Of a stretch of DNA of 29,860 nucleotides, positions 15,676 through 22,737 are shown piece by piece. The notes under the pieces are model-generated. The model made no database searches. It was not told the DNA's origin and was given only the letters and a program-made list of their open reading frames with translations. The stretch is from JBHJOF01 sp050330055. GTDB taxonomy: Bacteria; Pseudomonadota; Alphaproteobacteria; Kiloniellales; JAKSDN01. How positions within the stretch are numbered: the stretch's first letter is position 1; every line of letters begins with the position of its first letter. Both the position numbers and the translations under genes were made by a program. The stretch is taken from contig JBHJOF010000178.1 in assembly GCA_050330055.1 (NCBI GenBank), forward strand, positions 1-29,860, written 5' to 3'.

Positions 15676-16653
15676 ATGGCGCTTGTCAATCGGACACTGC
15701 TGCTGGCCGACATTGGCGGGACCAACGCGCGCTTTGCGCTGGCCGGTCCCGAAGGGATCGGACGGTCGGTCTCGCTTGCGGTCGCCGACTATGCCGAGCC
15801 GGAAGCGGCGATCCGCGCCTTTCTCGATCAGGCCAAGAGACACGGCGAGACGACACCGGCGCTGCGCCGAGCGGCACTCGCGGTCGCAGGCCCGGTGAGC
15901 GCTGGGACGGCGACCCTGACCAACGGCACCTGGCGCTTCGATGCCGCGGCGCTGGAAGATGCCTTCGGGCTGGAACGGCTCACGCTGGTCAACGACTTCG
16001 AGGCCATTGCCTGGGCGCTGCCACGGCTGAGGGAGATGGATCTGCTGTCGCTTGGTGGCGGCAAGGGCGAGGCCGGCGCCCCAAAGGCGGTGATCGGGCC
16101 GGGCACCGGGCTCGGCATGGCCGCCTTTCTGCCGGCCACGGACAGGGCGCAGGAGCGGGTCCTGGTGAGCGAGGGTGGCCACGTCACCATGGCGGCGGAC
16201 AGCGAGCGCGAAGACCGCATCGTGGAAGAACTGCGGCGGCGTTTCGGCCACGTCTCGGCAGAGCGCGTGCTGTCGGGCGACGGCCTGGTCAACCTCTATG
16301 AGGCGAGCGCCGCGGTCGATCGCCTGCCGGCGCCCAGCCGCCAGCCGGCGGACATCGTGCAGCACGCCGAGCGCGGCGACTGTCTGGCCAGTCGCGCCGC
16401 GCTTGAGACCTTCTGCGCCCTGCTCGGCGCCTTCGCCGGCGACGCAGCGCTGACCCTGGGCGCGCGCGGCGGCGTCTATCTGGCCGGCGGCATCCTGCCG
16501 CGGCTGCCCGAGCGGCTGGCGGCCTCGGAGTTTCGCGAGCGCTTCGAGACCAAGGGGCGCTTCCGCGGCTATCTCGAGGCTATCCCGACCTGGCTTATTC
16601 AGCGCCCCGATCCCGCCTTTCTGGGGCTATGGCACCTGGCGCGTCGGGAGTAG
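15676..16653 (+). CDS. glk: Glucokinase (Glk family)
   Basis: Phosphorylates glucose with ATP to glucose-6-phosphate, which is also the acceptor for OtsA. The 325-aa protein is the non-ROK bacterial Glk type: LLADIGGTNARFAL (phosphate loop with D12), VAGPV, LTNGTWRF, the catalytic LVNDFEAIAWALP with D107, GPGTGLGMA (141-149), SEGGHVTMA, ERVLSGDGLVNLYEA and the C-terminal GGVYLAGGILPRL. ATG 15676 is 3 nt after the otsA stop, so the three sugar genes are co-translated. In context it recycles glucose released by the GH15 enzyme. Its last 59 nt overlap the 3' end of the convergent DMT transporter gene. Confidence 0.94.
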   Translation: MALVNRTLLLADIGGTNARFALAGPEGIGRSVSLAVADYAEPEAAIRAFLDQAKRHGETTPALRRAALAVAGPVSAGTATLTNGTWRFDAAALEDAFGLERLTLVNDFEAIAWALPRLREMDLLSLGGGKGEAGAPKAVIGPGTGLGMAAFLPATDRAQERVLVSEGGHVTMAADSEREDRIVEELRRRFGHVSAERVLSGDGLVNLYEASAAVDRLPAPSRQPADIVQHAERGDCLASRAALETFCALLGAFAGDAALTLGARGGVYLAGGILPRLPERLAASEFRERFETKGRFRGYLEAIPTWLIQRPDPAFLGLWHLARRE

Positions 16654-17620
16654 GGGGCGCGTCGGGACTAGGGGCGGCACTCGCCATTCCTGCCACCACT
16701 GGCCGCCGGCGACGCCGTTCGCGGAGCGAGATGTAGATGCCGGCGGCGACAATGACGGCGATACCGAGCCAGGTCCAGTGATCGGGGAAGTCGCCGAAGA
16801 CGAGATAGCCGATCAGCGTCGCCGTCACGATCTCGCTGTAGCCGTAGGGAGCCAGCAGCGATGCCGGCGCGCGCTCGAAGGCCTTGATGATGAGGAAGTG
16901 GCCGCCGGCCGCCACCGCGCCCATGGCCGCCATCAGCGCCAGGTCACTTGCGGCCGGCGCCACCCAGGTGAAGGGCACGATCAGCGACATGACGACGGCG
17001 CCGACGACGGCGGTCTGTAGCAGGGTGACCAGTGGCGGCGCGCTGCCCGACAGCTTGCGCGTCGCCAGGATGTAGCAGGCGTATGTACTGCCGGCGGCCA
17101 CCGCCAGCAGCGAGCCGAGCTGGAACACGCCGAGGCCCGGACGGAACACGATCAGGGCGCCGAGGAAGCCGATCAGCACGGCGCTCCAGCGCCGGATGCC
17201 GACCTGCTCGCCGAGCACGAATGGCGAGCAGGCGGTCACGATCAGCGGCGAGATGAAAACCAGCGCGATGGCATCGGCCAGCGGGATCAGCGCGATCGCC
17301 GCGAAGAAGAACACGGTCGAGCAGAGCAGGAAGCTGGAGCGCAAAAGTTGCGCCAAGGGACGGCGCGGCAGCAGGCCGCGCTTGCCGTACTGCCACAGCA
17401 CCAGAGGCAGCAGGATCGCCATGTGGAAGAAGTAGCGCGCCCAGACGATCTGGCTGACCGGATAGCTCGCGCTGAGATACTTGGCGATCCCGTCCATCAC
17501 CGGCACCACCGCCATGGCTGTGACCAGGAGGGCAATACCGGGCAAGGGCGACTCGTGCGGCGAGTCGTCTGCAGCGGGCCGCGCGGCGGCCGTGGCCGAG
17601 GAGGAGGGGCGCGCGGTCAT
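16595..17620 (-). CDS. DMT-family transporter with two EamA domains
   Basis: Inner-membrane drug/metabolite transporter of the EamA type; the substrate cannot be inferred. The 341-aa protein has an N-terminal polar lead of about 27 residues, then about ten hydrophobic helices in two repeats (GIALLVTAMAVVPVMDGIAKYL, VWARYFFHMAILLPLVLW, ... LMAAMGAVAAGGHFLIIKAF, YSEIVTATLIGYLVFGDF, TWLGIAVIVAAGIYISLRERR). The family motif ALVFISPLIVTACSPFVLGE closes repeat one. A Pro/Ala-rich tail follows the last helix, and part of this tail is encoded in the 59-nt antisense overlap with glk. It is divergent from the nuclease-like genes (98-nt gap). Confidence 0.92.
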   Translation of the reverse strand: MTARPSSSATAAARPAADDSPHESPLPGIALLVTAMAVVPVMDGIAKYLSASYPVSQIVWARYFFHMAILLPLVLWQYGKRGLLPRRPLAQLLRSSFLLCSTVFFFAAIALIPLADAIALVFISPLIVTACSPFVLGEQVGIRRWSAVLIGFLGALIVFRPGLGVFQLGSLLAVAAGSTYACYILATRKLSGSAPPLVTLLQTAVVGAVVMSLIVPFTWVAPAASDLALMAAMGAVAAGGHFLIIKAFERAPASLLAPYGYSEIVTATLIGYLVFGDFPDHWTWLGIAVIVAAGIYISLRERRRRRPVVAGMASAAPSPDAPPTPDAPGAIAPERRDRGAE

Positions 17621-17718
17621 GCGGCAGTGCTACGGTGCGCGGCGGGCAAGCACAAGAGTGTTGCGCCAGGGGGGCGTTGCGCTTGCCGTCCTGCCCGTGG
17701 GCTTGGCATTCTTGGGGC

Positions 17719-18192
17719 ATGTGGCGCCTTCTCGTGAGCCTGGTTCTGCTGGTGCTGGTGCAGACGCCGGCGATGGCCGAGATCGCCGGCAAGCGGCCCT
17801 ACGTGGTCGACGGCGACAGCTTCGAACTGCTCGGCGTGCGGGTCCGCCTCTTTGGTATCGATGCGCCTGACCCGAACCAGACCTGCGACCTGAACGACGC
17901 CTCGTGGAACTGCGGGCTCGATGCCCGCTGGGCGCTCAGTGACCGCATCGGCCTCAACTGGGTGGTCTGCGTCGAGCGCGGCCGCGACCCGGACGGAAGC
18001 GTCAGCGCCCTCTGCTACCTGGGCGGCATCGGCGGGCCGGAGCTCAACGGCTGGCTCGTCGCCCAGGGCTGGGCCTTGGCACGGCGTCAGGAGTCGTCCG
18101 CCTACGTGGCCGAGGAGGAAGCCGCACGCAAGGCCGGGCGCGGCCTCTGGCGCAGCCGGTTCGTGCCGCCCTGGGAGTGGCGTGAGCGATGA
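17719..18192 (+). CDS. Exported staphylococcal-nuclease-like (TNase) protein, degenerate site 1
   Basis: SNase-fold protein of 157 aa with a signal peptide (MWRLLVSLVLLVLVQTPAMA, cut before E21), so it acts outside the inner membrane. Fold motifs are VVDGDSFELLG, VRLFGIDAPD, CGLDARWALSDRI, GPELNGWLVAQGWALA and AEEEAARKAGRGLW. Of the nuclease catalytic residues, the metal Asp residues (DGD, GID) and Arg35 (VRL) are present. The usual Glu43 is Asp (DAPD), and the usual Arg87 of YGR is Ser (DGS). It may therefore be a weak or inactive nuclease. ATG 17719 is chosen for the signal peptide; longer readings start at 17635. It overlaps the next gene by 4 nt (ATGA). Confidence 0.85.
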   Translation: MWRLLVSLVLLVLVQTPAMAEIAGKRPYVVDGDSFELLGVRVRLFGIDAPDPNQTCDLNDASWNCGLDARWALSDRIGLNWVVCVERGRDPDGSVSALCYLGGIGGPELNGWLVAQGWALARRQESSAYVAEEEAARKAGRGLWRSRFVPPWEWRER

Positions 18193-18659
18193 GGGCGCGG
18201 CGGATGGCTTGGCCGCGCGCCGCGCTCGCCATTGCACTGGCCTGCGCCATGGCCGGTGCCAACGCGGTACCGCTGCGCGCCGACGAGCTCGAGGTCATCA
18301 ACGGCGACACGCTGGTGCTGGCCGGCTCTCCCATTCGCCTGCTCGGGATCGAGGCTCCGGAGCGCGGCGCCTTTTGCAGGCGCGCCGGGCAGCGCTATCC
18401 TTGCGGCGAGGAGGCCGCCCGCGTCCTGCTGCAATTGCTCGCCGGCGCTGAGGTGCGCTGCGACGGGCTCGAAGGCCCGCGCTTCGGCGAGGTCATCGTC
18501 GCGAGCTGCAAGGCCGACGGGCGCGACCTGGCGGGCGAGCTGGTACGCCTGGGCTGGGCCCGCGCCGACCGCCGCTACGCCTCGCGCTACGAGCACGACG
18601 AGGCCGAGGCGCGCGCTGCCAAGCGCGGCCTCTGGGCCGGTACGCCGCCGTGGCCATAG
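18189..18659 (+). CDS. Exported staphylococcal-nuclease-like protein, degenerate site 2
   Basis: A second, clearly diverged TNase-fold protein of 156 aa. A hydrophobic signal segment (AALAIALACAMAGANA) is followed by ELEVINGDTLVLAG, IRLLGIEAPERGAFC, CGEEAARVLLQLL, DLAGELVRLGWARAD and EAEARAAKRGLWAG. Compared with active nucleases, DGD is NGD, the GID Asp is Glu (GIEAPE), Arg35 and Glu43 are kept, and the YGR Arg is Glu (FGE). The pattern of lost residues differs from the preceding gene except for Arg87, which is absent in both. Four cysteines after the signal (FC, PC, RC, SC) suggest disulphides. The start overlaps the upstream stop, so the pair is translationally coupled; the DUF1194 gene begins 15 nt after its stop. 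Confidence 0.83.
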   Translation: MRARRMAWPRAALAIALACAMAGANAVPLRADELEVINGDTLVLAGSPIRLLGIEAPERGAFCRRAGQRYPCGEEAARVLLQLLAGAEVRCDGLEGPRFGEVIVASCKADGRDLAGELVRLGWARADRRYASRYEHDEAEARAAKRGLWAGTPPWP

Positions 18660-18673
18660 TAGGGAGTGCAGCA

Positions 18674-19447
18674 ATGCCGGCACGGCGCCGCACGCCGCTC
18701 GCGCTGGCCGTCGGTCTTTACGTGGCTCTGCTCTACCATGGGCCGCCAGCGGCGGCAGATGCGCCAACTCCCGTGGATCTCGAGCTCTTTCTGGCGCTCG
18801 ACGTCTCGTCCTCGGTCAACAAGGAGGAGTACAAGCTCCAGAGCGAGGGCCTGGCGGCTGCCTTCCGGCATCCGGCCGTGCTCGCCGCGATCACCGCCGC
18901 CGGCAACCGCGGCATTGCCGTGGCCGTCGCGCAGTGGGCCGAGGAGCGCGATCGCGTAGTTGTGCTGCCCTGGACCCTGGTCGATGGCGCGGCCAGCGCA
19001 CTTGAGCTGGCCGAGCGCATCGCCGCAATCGAACGTCAGGTCCCGGGCGGTGCCACCGGCATCAGCGGCGCCATCGAGTTTGGCATCAGCGAGTTCGAGA
19101 GCAACGGCTTCGAGGGCACGCGCCGGGTGATCGACCTGTCGGGCGACGGCCGGGCCAACCACGGCCCGATACCGAGCTACAGCCGCGACCGTGCAGTCGC
19201 CTTGGGCATCACCGTGAACGGCTTGGCGATCCTCAACGAGATCCCGCTGCTCGATCGCTACTTCCGCGAGACGGTGATCGGCGGTAGCGGCGCCTTCGTC
19301 ATCGCGGCCAACGACTGGGAAGCCTTTGCCCAGGCCATGCTGGAAAAGCTGGTGCGGGAAATCTCGCTATCGCCGGTTGCCGGCACGCAGCACCCGCGCG
19401 AGCCCAGCTTGGTCGCGCGGCCGGCAGAGGGAGAGCGCTCGCGATAA
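18674..19447 (+). CDS. DUF1194 protein (VWA-like, exported)
   Basis: The 257-aa protein belongs to DUF1194, a von Willebrand A-like family common in alphaproteobacteria with no established role. After a signal segment (residues about 8-28, ending PAAADA) the VWA core begins VDLELFLALDVSSSVNKEEY. The MIDAS-type DxSxS is D43-S45-S47, so metal-dependent binding of a partner is plausible. Also seen are GGATGISGAIEFGI and RRVIDLSGDGRANHG. ATG 18674 is supported by AGGGAG (18661-18666) 7 nt before; an in-frame ATG at 18650 overlaps the previous gene. It closes a three-gene group of exported proteins, followed by a 149-nt gap to hicB containing the palindrome GCGGGCGCCCGC (19473-19484). Confidence 0.88.
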   Translation: MPARRRTPLALAVGLYVALLYHGPPAAADAPTPVDLELFLALDVSSSVNKEEYKLQSEGLAAAFRHPAVLAAITAAGNRGIAVAVAQWAEERDRVVVLPWTLVDGAASALELAERIAAIERQVPGGATGISGAIEFGISEFESNGFEGTRRVIDLSGDGRANHGPIPSYSRDRAVALGITVNGLAILNEIPLLDRYFRETVIGGSGAFVIAANDWEAFAQAMLEKLVREISLSPVAGTQHPREPSLVARPAEGERSR

Positions 19448-19596
19448 TTGCCGTAGCAGACTGGTCGGTCGCGCGGGCGCCCGCCTGTTTCATGGAAACA
19501 TCACTCGCGCCCTCGGGCGCCGCCGCGCAGTCTGGAGCAGCTAGGCCGCGCCACCGGGGCGCGATTGTCGAACGAGGACAGGTGAAACACAGAGCC

Positions 19597-20025
19597 TCAA
19601 GCGGGCTCCAGGTCGATCACCGCCCGGTTTCCCGTGGCTTCGATGGCTTCGCTCATGCGCGCGGTCTTGGTGGCGTGGTAGCGGTTCAAGATTCGCTGCG
19701 CCTCGCGATAGTCGACGCCCAAACGGCGTGAGAACTCGGCGGCGGTCAGGCCCTCTCTACGCATGGCGAGGTAGAGGGCGACTTTCATGGCCACCGCGGC
19801 ATCCGGCGTGATCAGCTTCTCAGTCTTGCGCGCCTTGGAGGGCTCCGGCATATCCTCGCGATACTTCATGCGGAACATCAGCACCGAGTCGATCAGGTCG
19901 GCGGCTTCCCGCTGCGCCTCTTCCATATCTGCGCCATCGGTCGCCGCTTCCGGAAGATCGCGAAAGGTCACCAGGACGCGGCCGTCCTCGTCGCGCTCGA
20001 ACTTGGCGGGGTAGGCGATCTTCAT
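19597..20025 (-). CDS. HicB-like antitoxin-family protein without a HicA partner
   Basis: The 142-aa protein has a HicB-type N-terminal domain (residues 1-60: MKIAYPAKFERDEDGRVLVTFRDLPEAATDGADMEEA..., partially degraded RNase H-like fold). A C-terminal helix-turn-helix follows (residues about 80-128: VALYLAMRREGLTAAEFSRRLGVDYREAQRILN). In HicAB systems HicB neutralises the mRNA-cleaving HicA toxin and represses the operon. HicA, a protein of about 60 aa with a GSHH-type motif, would be expected next to it, but I see none on either side. It starts 27 nt after the stop of the methyltransferase gene on the same strand and may be read through from it. AGGACG is upstream of the ATG. It is probably an orphan regulator. 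Confidence 0.82.
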   Translation of the reverse strand: MKIAYPAKFERDEDGRVLVTFRDLPEAATDGADMEEAQREAADLIDSVLMFRMKYREDMPEPSKARKTEKLITPDAAVAMKVALYLAMRREGLTAAEFSRRLGVDYREAQRILNRYHATKTARMSEAIEATGNRAVIDLEPA

Positions 20026-20052
20026 TTGAGGTCGTCCTTGGTCAAGCGCCCG

Positions 20053-21000
20053 CTACGCCGCCGCATTCCGAGCCCGCACGGCGGCCTCGACGTGCGCGAC
20101 CGTGAGGCCGCAGCAGCCGCCGAGGATCTGCACGCCGGCCTCGATCCACGCGCCGCAGAAGGCCTCGAACTCGTCGGGCGGGATGACGTCGACGAACTGC
20201 CAGTCCGGCATGGCGAAGTAGCCGGCATCGGGATAGGCCATCAGCGGCCCGGCGAAGTGCCGGCGCACCGACTGCAGCGCCTCCGCAACCAGCTCGGAAT
20301 AGCTATGCATGATGCCGGCGGCGTCCACGCCCTGCCCATGAACGCCATGCTGGGGGATCAGGCCGGTGATGGCGTCGAGCGGCGTTTCCTCGAGCTGATC
20401 GAAGCTGATCAGGCGGCCGTCCTTGGCGCGGCGCGCGCTGGCGCCGAACCAGACCGGCAGGCCGGTCGCCAGCGCCGCCTCGAGCACCAGCGGCGTGCGC
20501 CGCCGGTTGTACATCATCTCGAGCAGGATCAGCTCGCAGCCGGAGGCGGCGAGGATCTGCGCCAGCTCGTGGAAGGCCTCGGCGATCGTCGCGTCGTCGG
20601 GCGTCTTATTGGCATCGACAACGCCAGTGCCGCGCGCCACCGGCACCATGTGCGACAGGGAGCCGGCCACCACCACGTCCTTGTTGCCGGACTGGTCGCG
20701 CGCCCTGAGCGCTGCCTCGACGGCGCGACGGTTGATCTCCTCGACCCGGTCGCCAAGGCCGGCCGGCGTCAGCATGAGGCGTGACGAGGCATAGCTGTTG
20801 GCGGTGATGACCTCGGCCCCGGCGGCGATGTAGTCGGCATGGATTTCGGTCAGCAGCTTGTCATTGTGCAGCGTCGCCGGGCCGCACCAGGCGGCCGGGT
20901 CCATTGGCGCGCCGCGGCGCTGCAGCTCGGTGCCGGTGGCGCCATCCAGGATGACGATCCCGCCGGCCGACAGGCGCCGCTTCAGGCGATCGTAAGGCAT
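20053..21000 (-). CDS. Homocysteine S-methyltransferase-family protein
   Basis: Pfam S-methyl_trans family, a zinc-dependent TIM barrel that methylates homocysteine (from betaine or S-methylmethionine) or related thiols. The 315-aa protein has VILDGATGTELQRRG near the start, EVITANSYASSRLML, CELILLEMM, GPLMAYPDAGYF and the C-terminal zinc motif ILGGCCGLTVAHV (C296, C297). The first zinc cysteine, normally in a GxNC motif before the AYPNAG segment, is replaced: here the sequence is AAGIMHSYSEL with His232 at that place. His could still bind zinc, or the enzyme may be altered. ATG 21000 is preferred; MGVKRNSRG from 21030 is possible. GAGG lies upstream. The methyl donor cannot be told. HicB-like gene downstream. 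Confidence 0.86.
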   Translation of the reverse strand: MPYDRLKRRLSAGGIVILDGATGTELQRRGAPMDPAAWCGPATLHNDKLLTEIHADYIAAGAEVITANSYASSRLMLTPAGLGDRVEEINRRAVEAALRARDQSGNKDVVVAGSLSHMVPVARGTGVVDANKTPDDATIAEAFHELAQILAASGCELILLEMMYNRRRTPLVLEAALATGLPVWFGASARRAKDGRLISFDQLEETPLDAITGLIPQHGVHGQGVDAAGIMHSYSELVAEALQSVRRHFAGPLMAYPDAGYFAMPDWQFVDVIPPDEFEAFCGAWIEAGVQILGGCCGLTVAHVEAAVRARNAAA

Positions 21001-21252
21001 GGGGCCTCGTGAGTTGCGCTTGACGCCCACGAGCGGGCGGCGGGAAAAGATAGTCGCCGCAGCCGGTTCTGCAAAGGCGGCTGCACGAAGCCTGGCGCGA
21101 TGCTCTTCCGACGCCGGCTTCGCTCGTGACGACGATGCCTTGCTGACCGTTGATGCCGCGCTACGGCCACATCTCGCCAGGGGCGTCTGCCGCCCGAGCG
21201 CGACGGCCCCCTTTCTCTGGACGGCGCCGCATCAGAACCACGGCTGGGTGGA

Positions 21253-21326
21253 TGGCTGGGGGACCTGGATTCGAACCAGGACTGCTCGGTCCAGAGCCGA
21301 GAGTTCTACCGTTAAACTATCCCCCA
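21253..21326 (-). tRNA. tRNA-Gln (anticodon CTG)
   Basis: A 74-nt tRNA on the minus strand. The acceptor TGGGGGA (21326-21320) pairs with TCCCCCA (21263-21257). The D-arm includes AGTTTAACGGTAGAACT. Anticodon stem CTCGG/CCGAG encloses loop CTCTGGA with anticodon CTG (reads CAG). The T-arm is CTGG-TTCGAAT-CCAGG. Discriminator G and an encoded CCA end at 21253. No integrase or att duplication is seen next to it. Confidence 0.96.
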
Positions 21327-21394
21327 ACGGGATCAGGCACTTGCACAGGCCCACCTTCTCCCCGACCCCTGCAGGGGCGGCGCGGGCAGCCCCT

Positions 21395-21424
21395 TATGTA
21401 GTCCGGACGGCGGGTGCTTTTCAA
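21395..21424 (-). promoter_or_regulatory. Putative promoter of tRNA-Gln
   Basis: On the minus strand TTGAAA (21424-21419), 18-nt spacer, TACATA (21400-21395), about 69 nt before the tRNA 5' end. It is followed by a GC-rich stretch as in stable-RNA leaders. The -10 is weak (3/6). Confidence 0.35.
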
Positions 21425-21592
21425 CCGCCTTGGCCGATCGCGCCGGGCGTGGCCGCCGGGCCACTATAGGGCCGTCTGGGCCTCTTCCCTGGACGTCCTG
21501 CGGGCCTCCGGGCTGGTGCCAGTAACATCAAGACGTTACCATAGCGTCAAGACTCTCGGGCCGCCGCCCGTCCGGCGGCGGCGGATCGCCTT

Positions 21593-22735
21593 GTGGGGAG
21601 TGCCTTGTCCAACGCGCTCGCGCGCCGGGGCGGCTTCATGCGCCGGCGGGGGAAATCGGGACTGCGGTCGCGCGACGTCTATGCCGCGCTCGACCTCGGG
21701 ACCAACAACTGCCGGCTGCTGATCGCGCGGCCCGCCGCGAGCGGCTTTCGCGTGATCGACGCCTTTTCGCGCATCGTGCGGCTGGGCGAGGGCCTGGCGC
21801 AGACCGCCTGCCTCTCAGAGGCGGCCATGAGCCGCGCCCTCGACGCGCTCAAGGTCTGCGTCCGCAAGATGGAGCGCCGCCGGGTCACCAACGGGCGCGC
21901 GGTTGCGACCGAAGCCTGCCGGCGCGCGCGCAACAGCGACGTCTTCGCCGAGCGGGTCAAGCGCGAGACCGGGCTCGAGCTGGAGATCATCTCGAACAGC
22001 GAGGAGGCGACGCTCGGGCTCTACGGCTGCACGCCGCTGCTCGATCCGGACGTGCCGAACGCGCTGATCTTCGACATCGGCGGCGGCAGCACCGAGGTGA
22101 GCTGGCTCCGGCTGGGGCAAAACGGGCAGGGGCCGGGCGCGACGCCCGCCCCAACGCCCGCCCCAACGCCCGCTGCGACACTGGCCGGCTGGTGCTCGCT
22201 GCCGCTCGGCGTCGTCACCCTGGCCGAGCACTATGGCGGCGTCGAGGTCACGCGCGATGTTTATGCAGCCATTGTCGCGGAGGTCGCCGCAGCGCTGCGG
22301 CCCTTCGACAGCGAGCACGCGCTGGCCGCCCTGGCGCGACAAGGCCGGATGCAGATGCTCGGCACCTCGGGCACGGTGACAACGCTCTCGGGCATCGAGA
22401 TGAAGCTGCCCTACTATGACCGCGCGCGGGTCGACGGCTCCTATCTCGCGTTCGACAGCGTGACCGGCCTCAGCCGGCAGATCGCCGCCATGAGCTACGA
22501 TCAGCGCGTGGCGCATCCCTGCATCGGCCGCCAGCGCGCCGACCTGGTGGTTGCCGGCTGCGCCATCCTGGAGGCGATCTGCCAGACCTGGCCGGTCGGC
22601 CGCCTGCGGGTCGCCGACCGCGGCCTGCGCGAGGGCATCCTCTGCACGCTGATGAAGCGGCCAGGCCTGATGGTGCAGCGGCCGGTCCCTGACCGCTCGG
22701 CCCTCGATCGCGCGTCCCTGGTATCAGGCAGGTAG
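21593..22735 (+). CDS. ppx: Ppx/GppA phosphatase family protein (exopolyphosphatase)
   Basis: Hydrolyses polyphosphate ends and/or pppGpp. The 380-aa single-module type (no C-terminal HD domain) is usual in alphaproteobacteria. ASKHA-fold motifs: YAALDLGTNNCRLLIA (phosphate loop 1), FSRIVRLGEGL, ATEACRRARN, SNSEEATLGLYG, ALIFDIGGGSTEVSW (phosphate loop 2), SLPLGVVTLAEHY, LGTSGTVTTLSGIEM and VADRGLREGIL. Between IGGGSTEVSW and the PLGVV segment lies a Pro/Ala/Thr microrepeat (PAPTPAPTPA) that is probably a surface loop. The start is uncertain: GTG 21593, TTG 21605 after GGGGAG, or ATG 21638, all before the conserved core. It lies 2 nt before rlmE. Confidence 0.9.
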   Translation: MGSALSNALARRGGFMRRRGKSGLRSRDVYAALDLGTNNCRLLIARPAASGFRVIDAFSRIVRLGEGLAQTACLSEAAMSRALDALKVCVRKMERRRVTNGRAVATEACRRARNSDVFAERVKRETGLELEIISNSEEATLGLYGCTPLLDPDVPNALIFDIGGGSTEVSWLRLGQNGQGPGATPAPTPAPTPAATLAGWCSLPLGVVTLAEHYGGVEVTRDVYAAIVAEVAAALRPFDSEHALAALARQGRMQMLGTSGTVTTLSGIEMKLPYYDRARVDGSYLAFDSVTGLSRQIAAMSYDQRVAHPCIGRQRADLVVAGCAILEAICQTWPVGRLRVADRGLREGILCTLMKRPGLMVQRPVPDRSALDRASLVSGR

Positions 22736-22737
22736 CC

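Noticed and set aside
19473..19484. Terminator after the DUF1194 gene
   Set aside because: GCGGGCGCCCGC is a perfect palindrome but has no loop of its own and is followed by CTGTTT, not a T-run. Left unannotated.
20022..20228. Short minus-strand open frame before hicB considered as a HicA toxin
   Set aside because: The translation is Ser/Arg/Pro-rich with no HicA motif, and it lies out of frame within the methyltransferase gene.
21253..21326. tRNA-Gln as an integration site for a mobile element
   Set aside because: No integrase, no repeat of the tRNA 3' end, and ordinary core genes on both sides.
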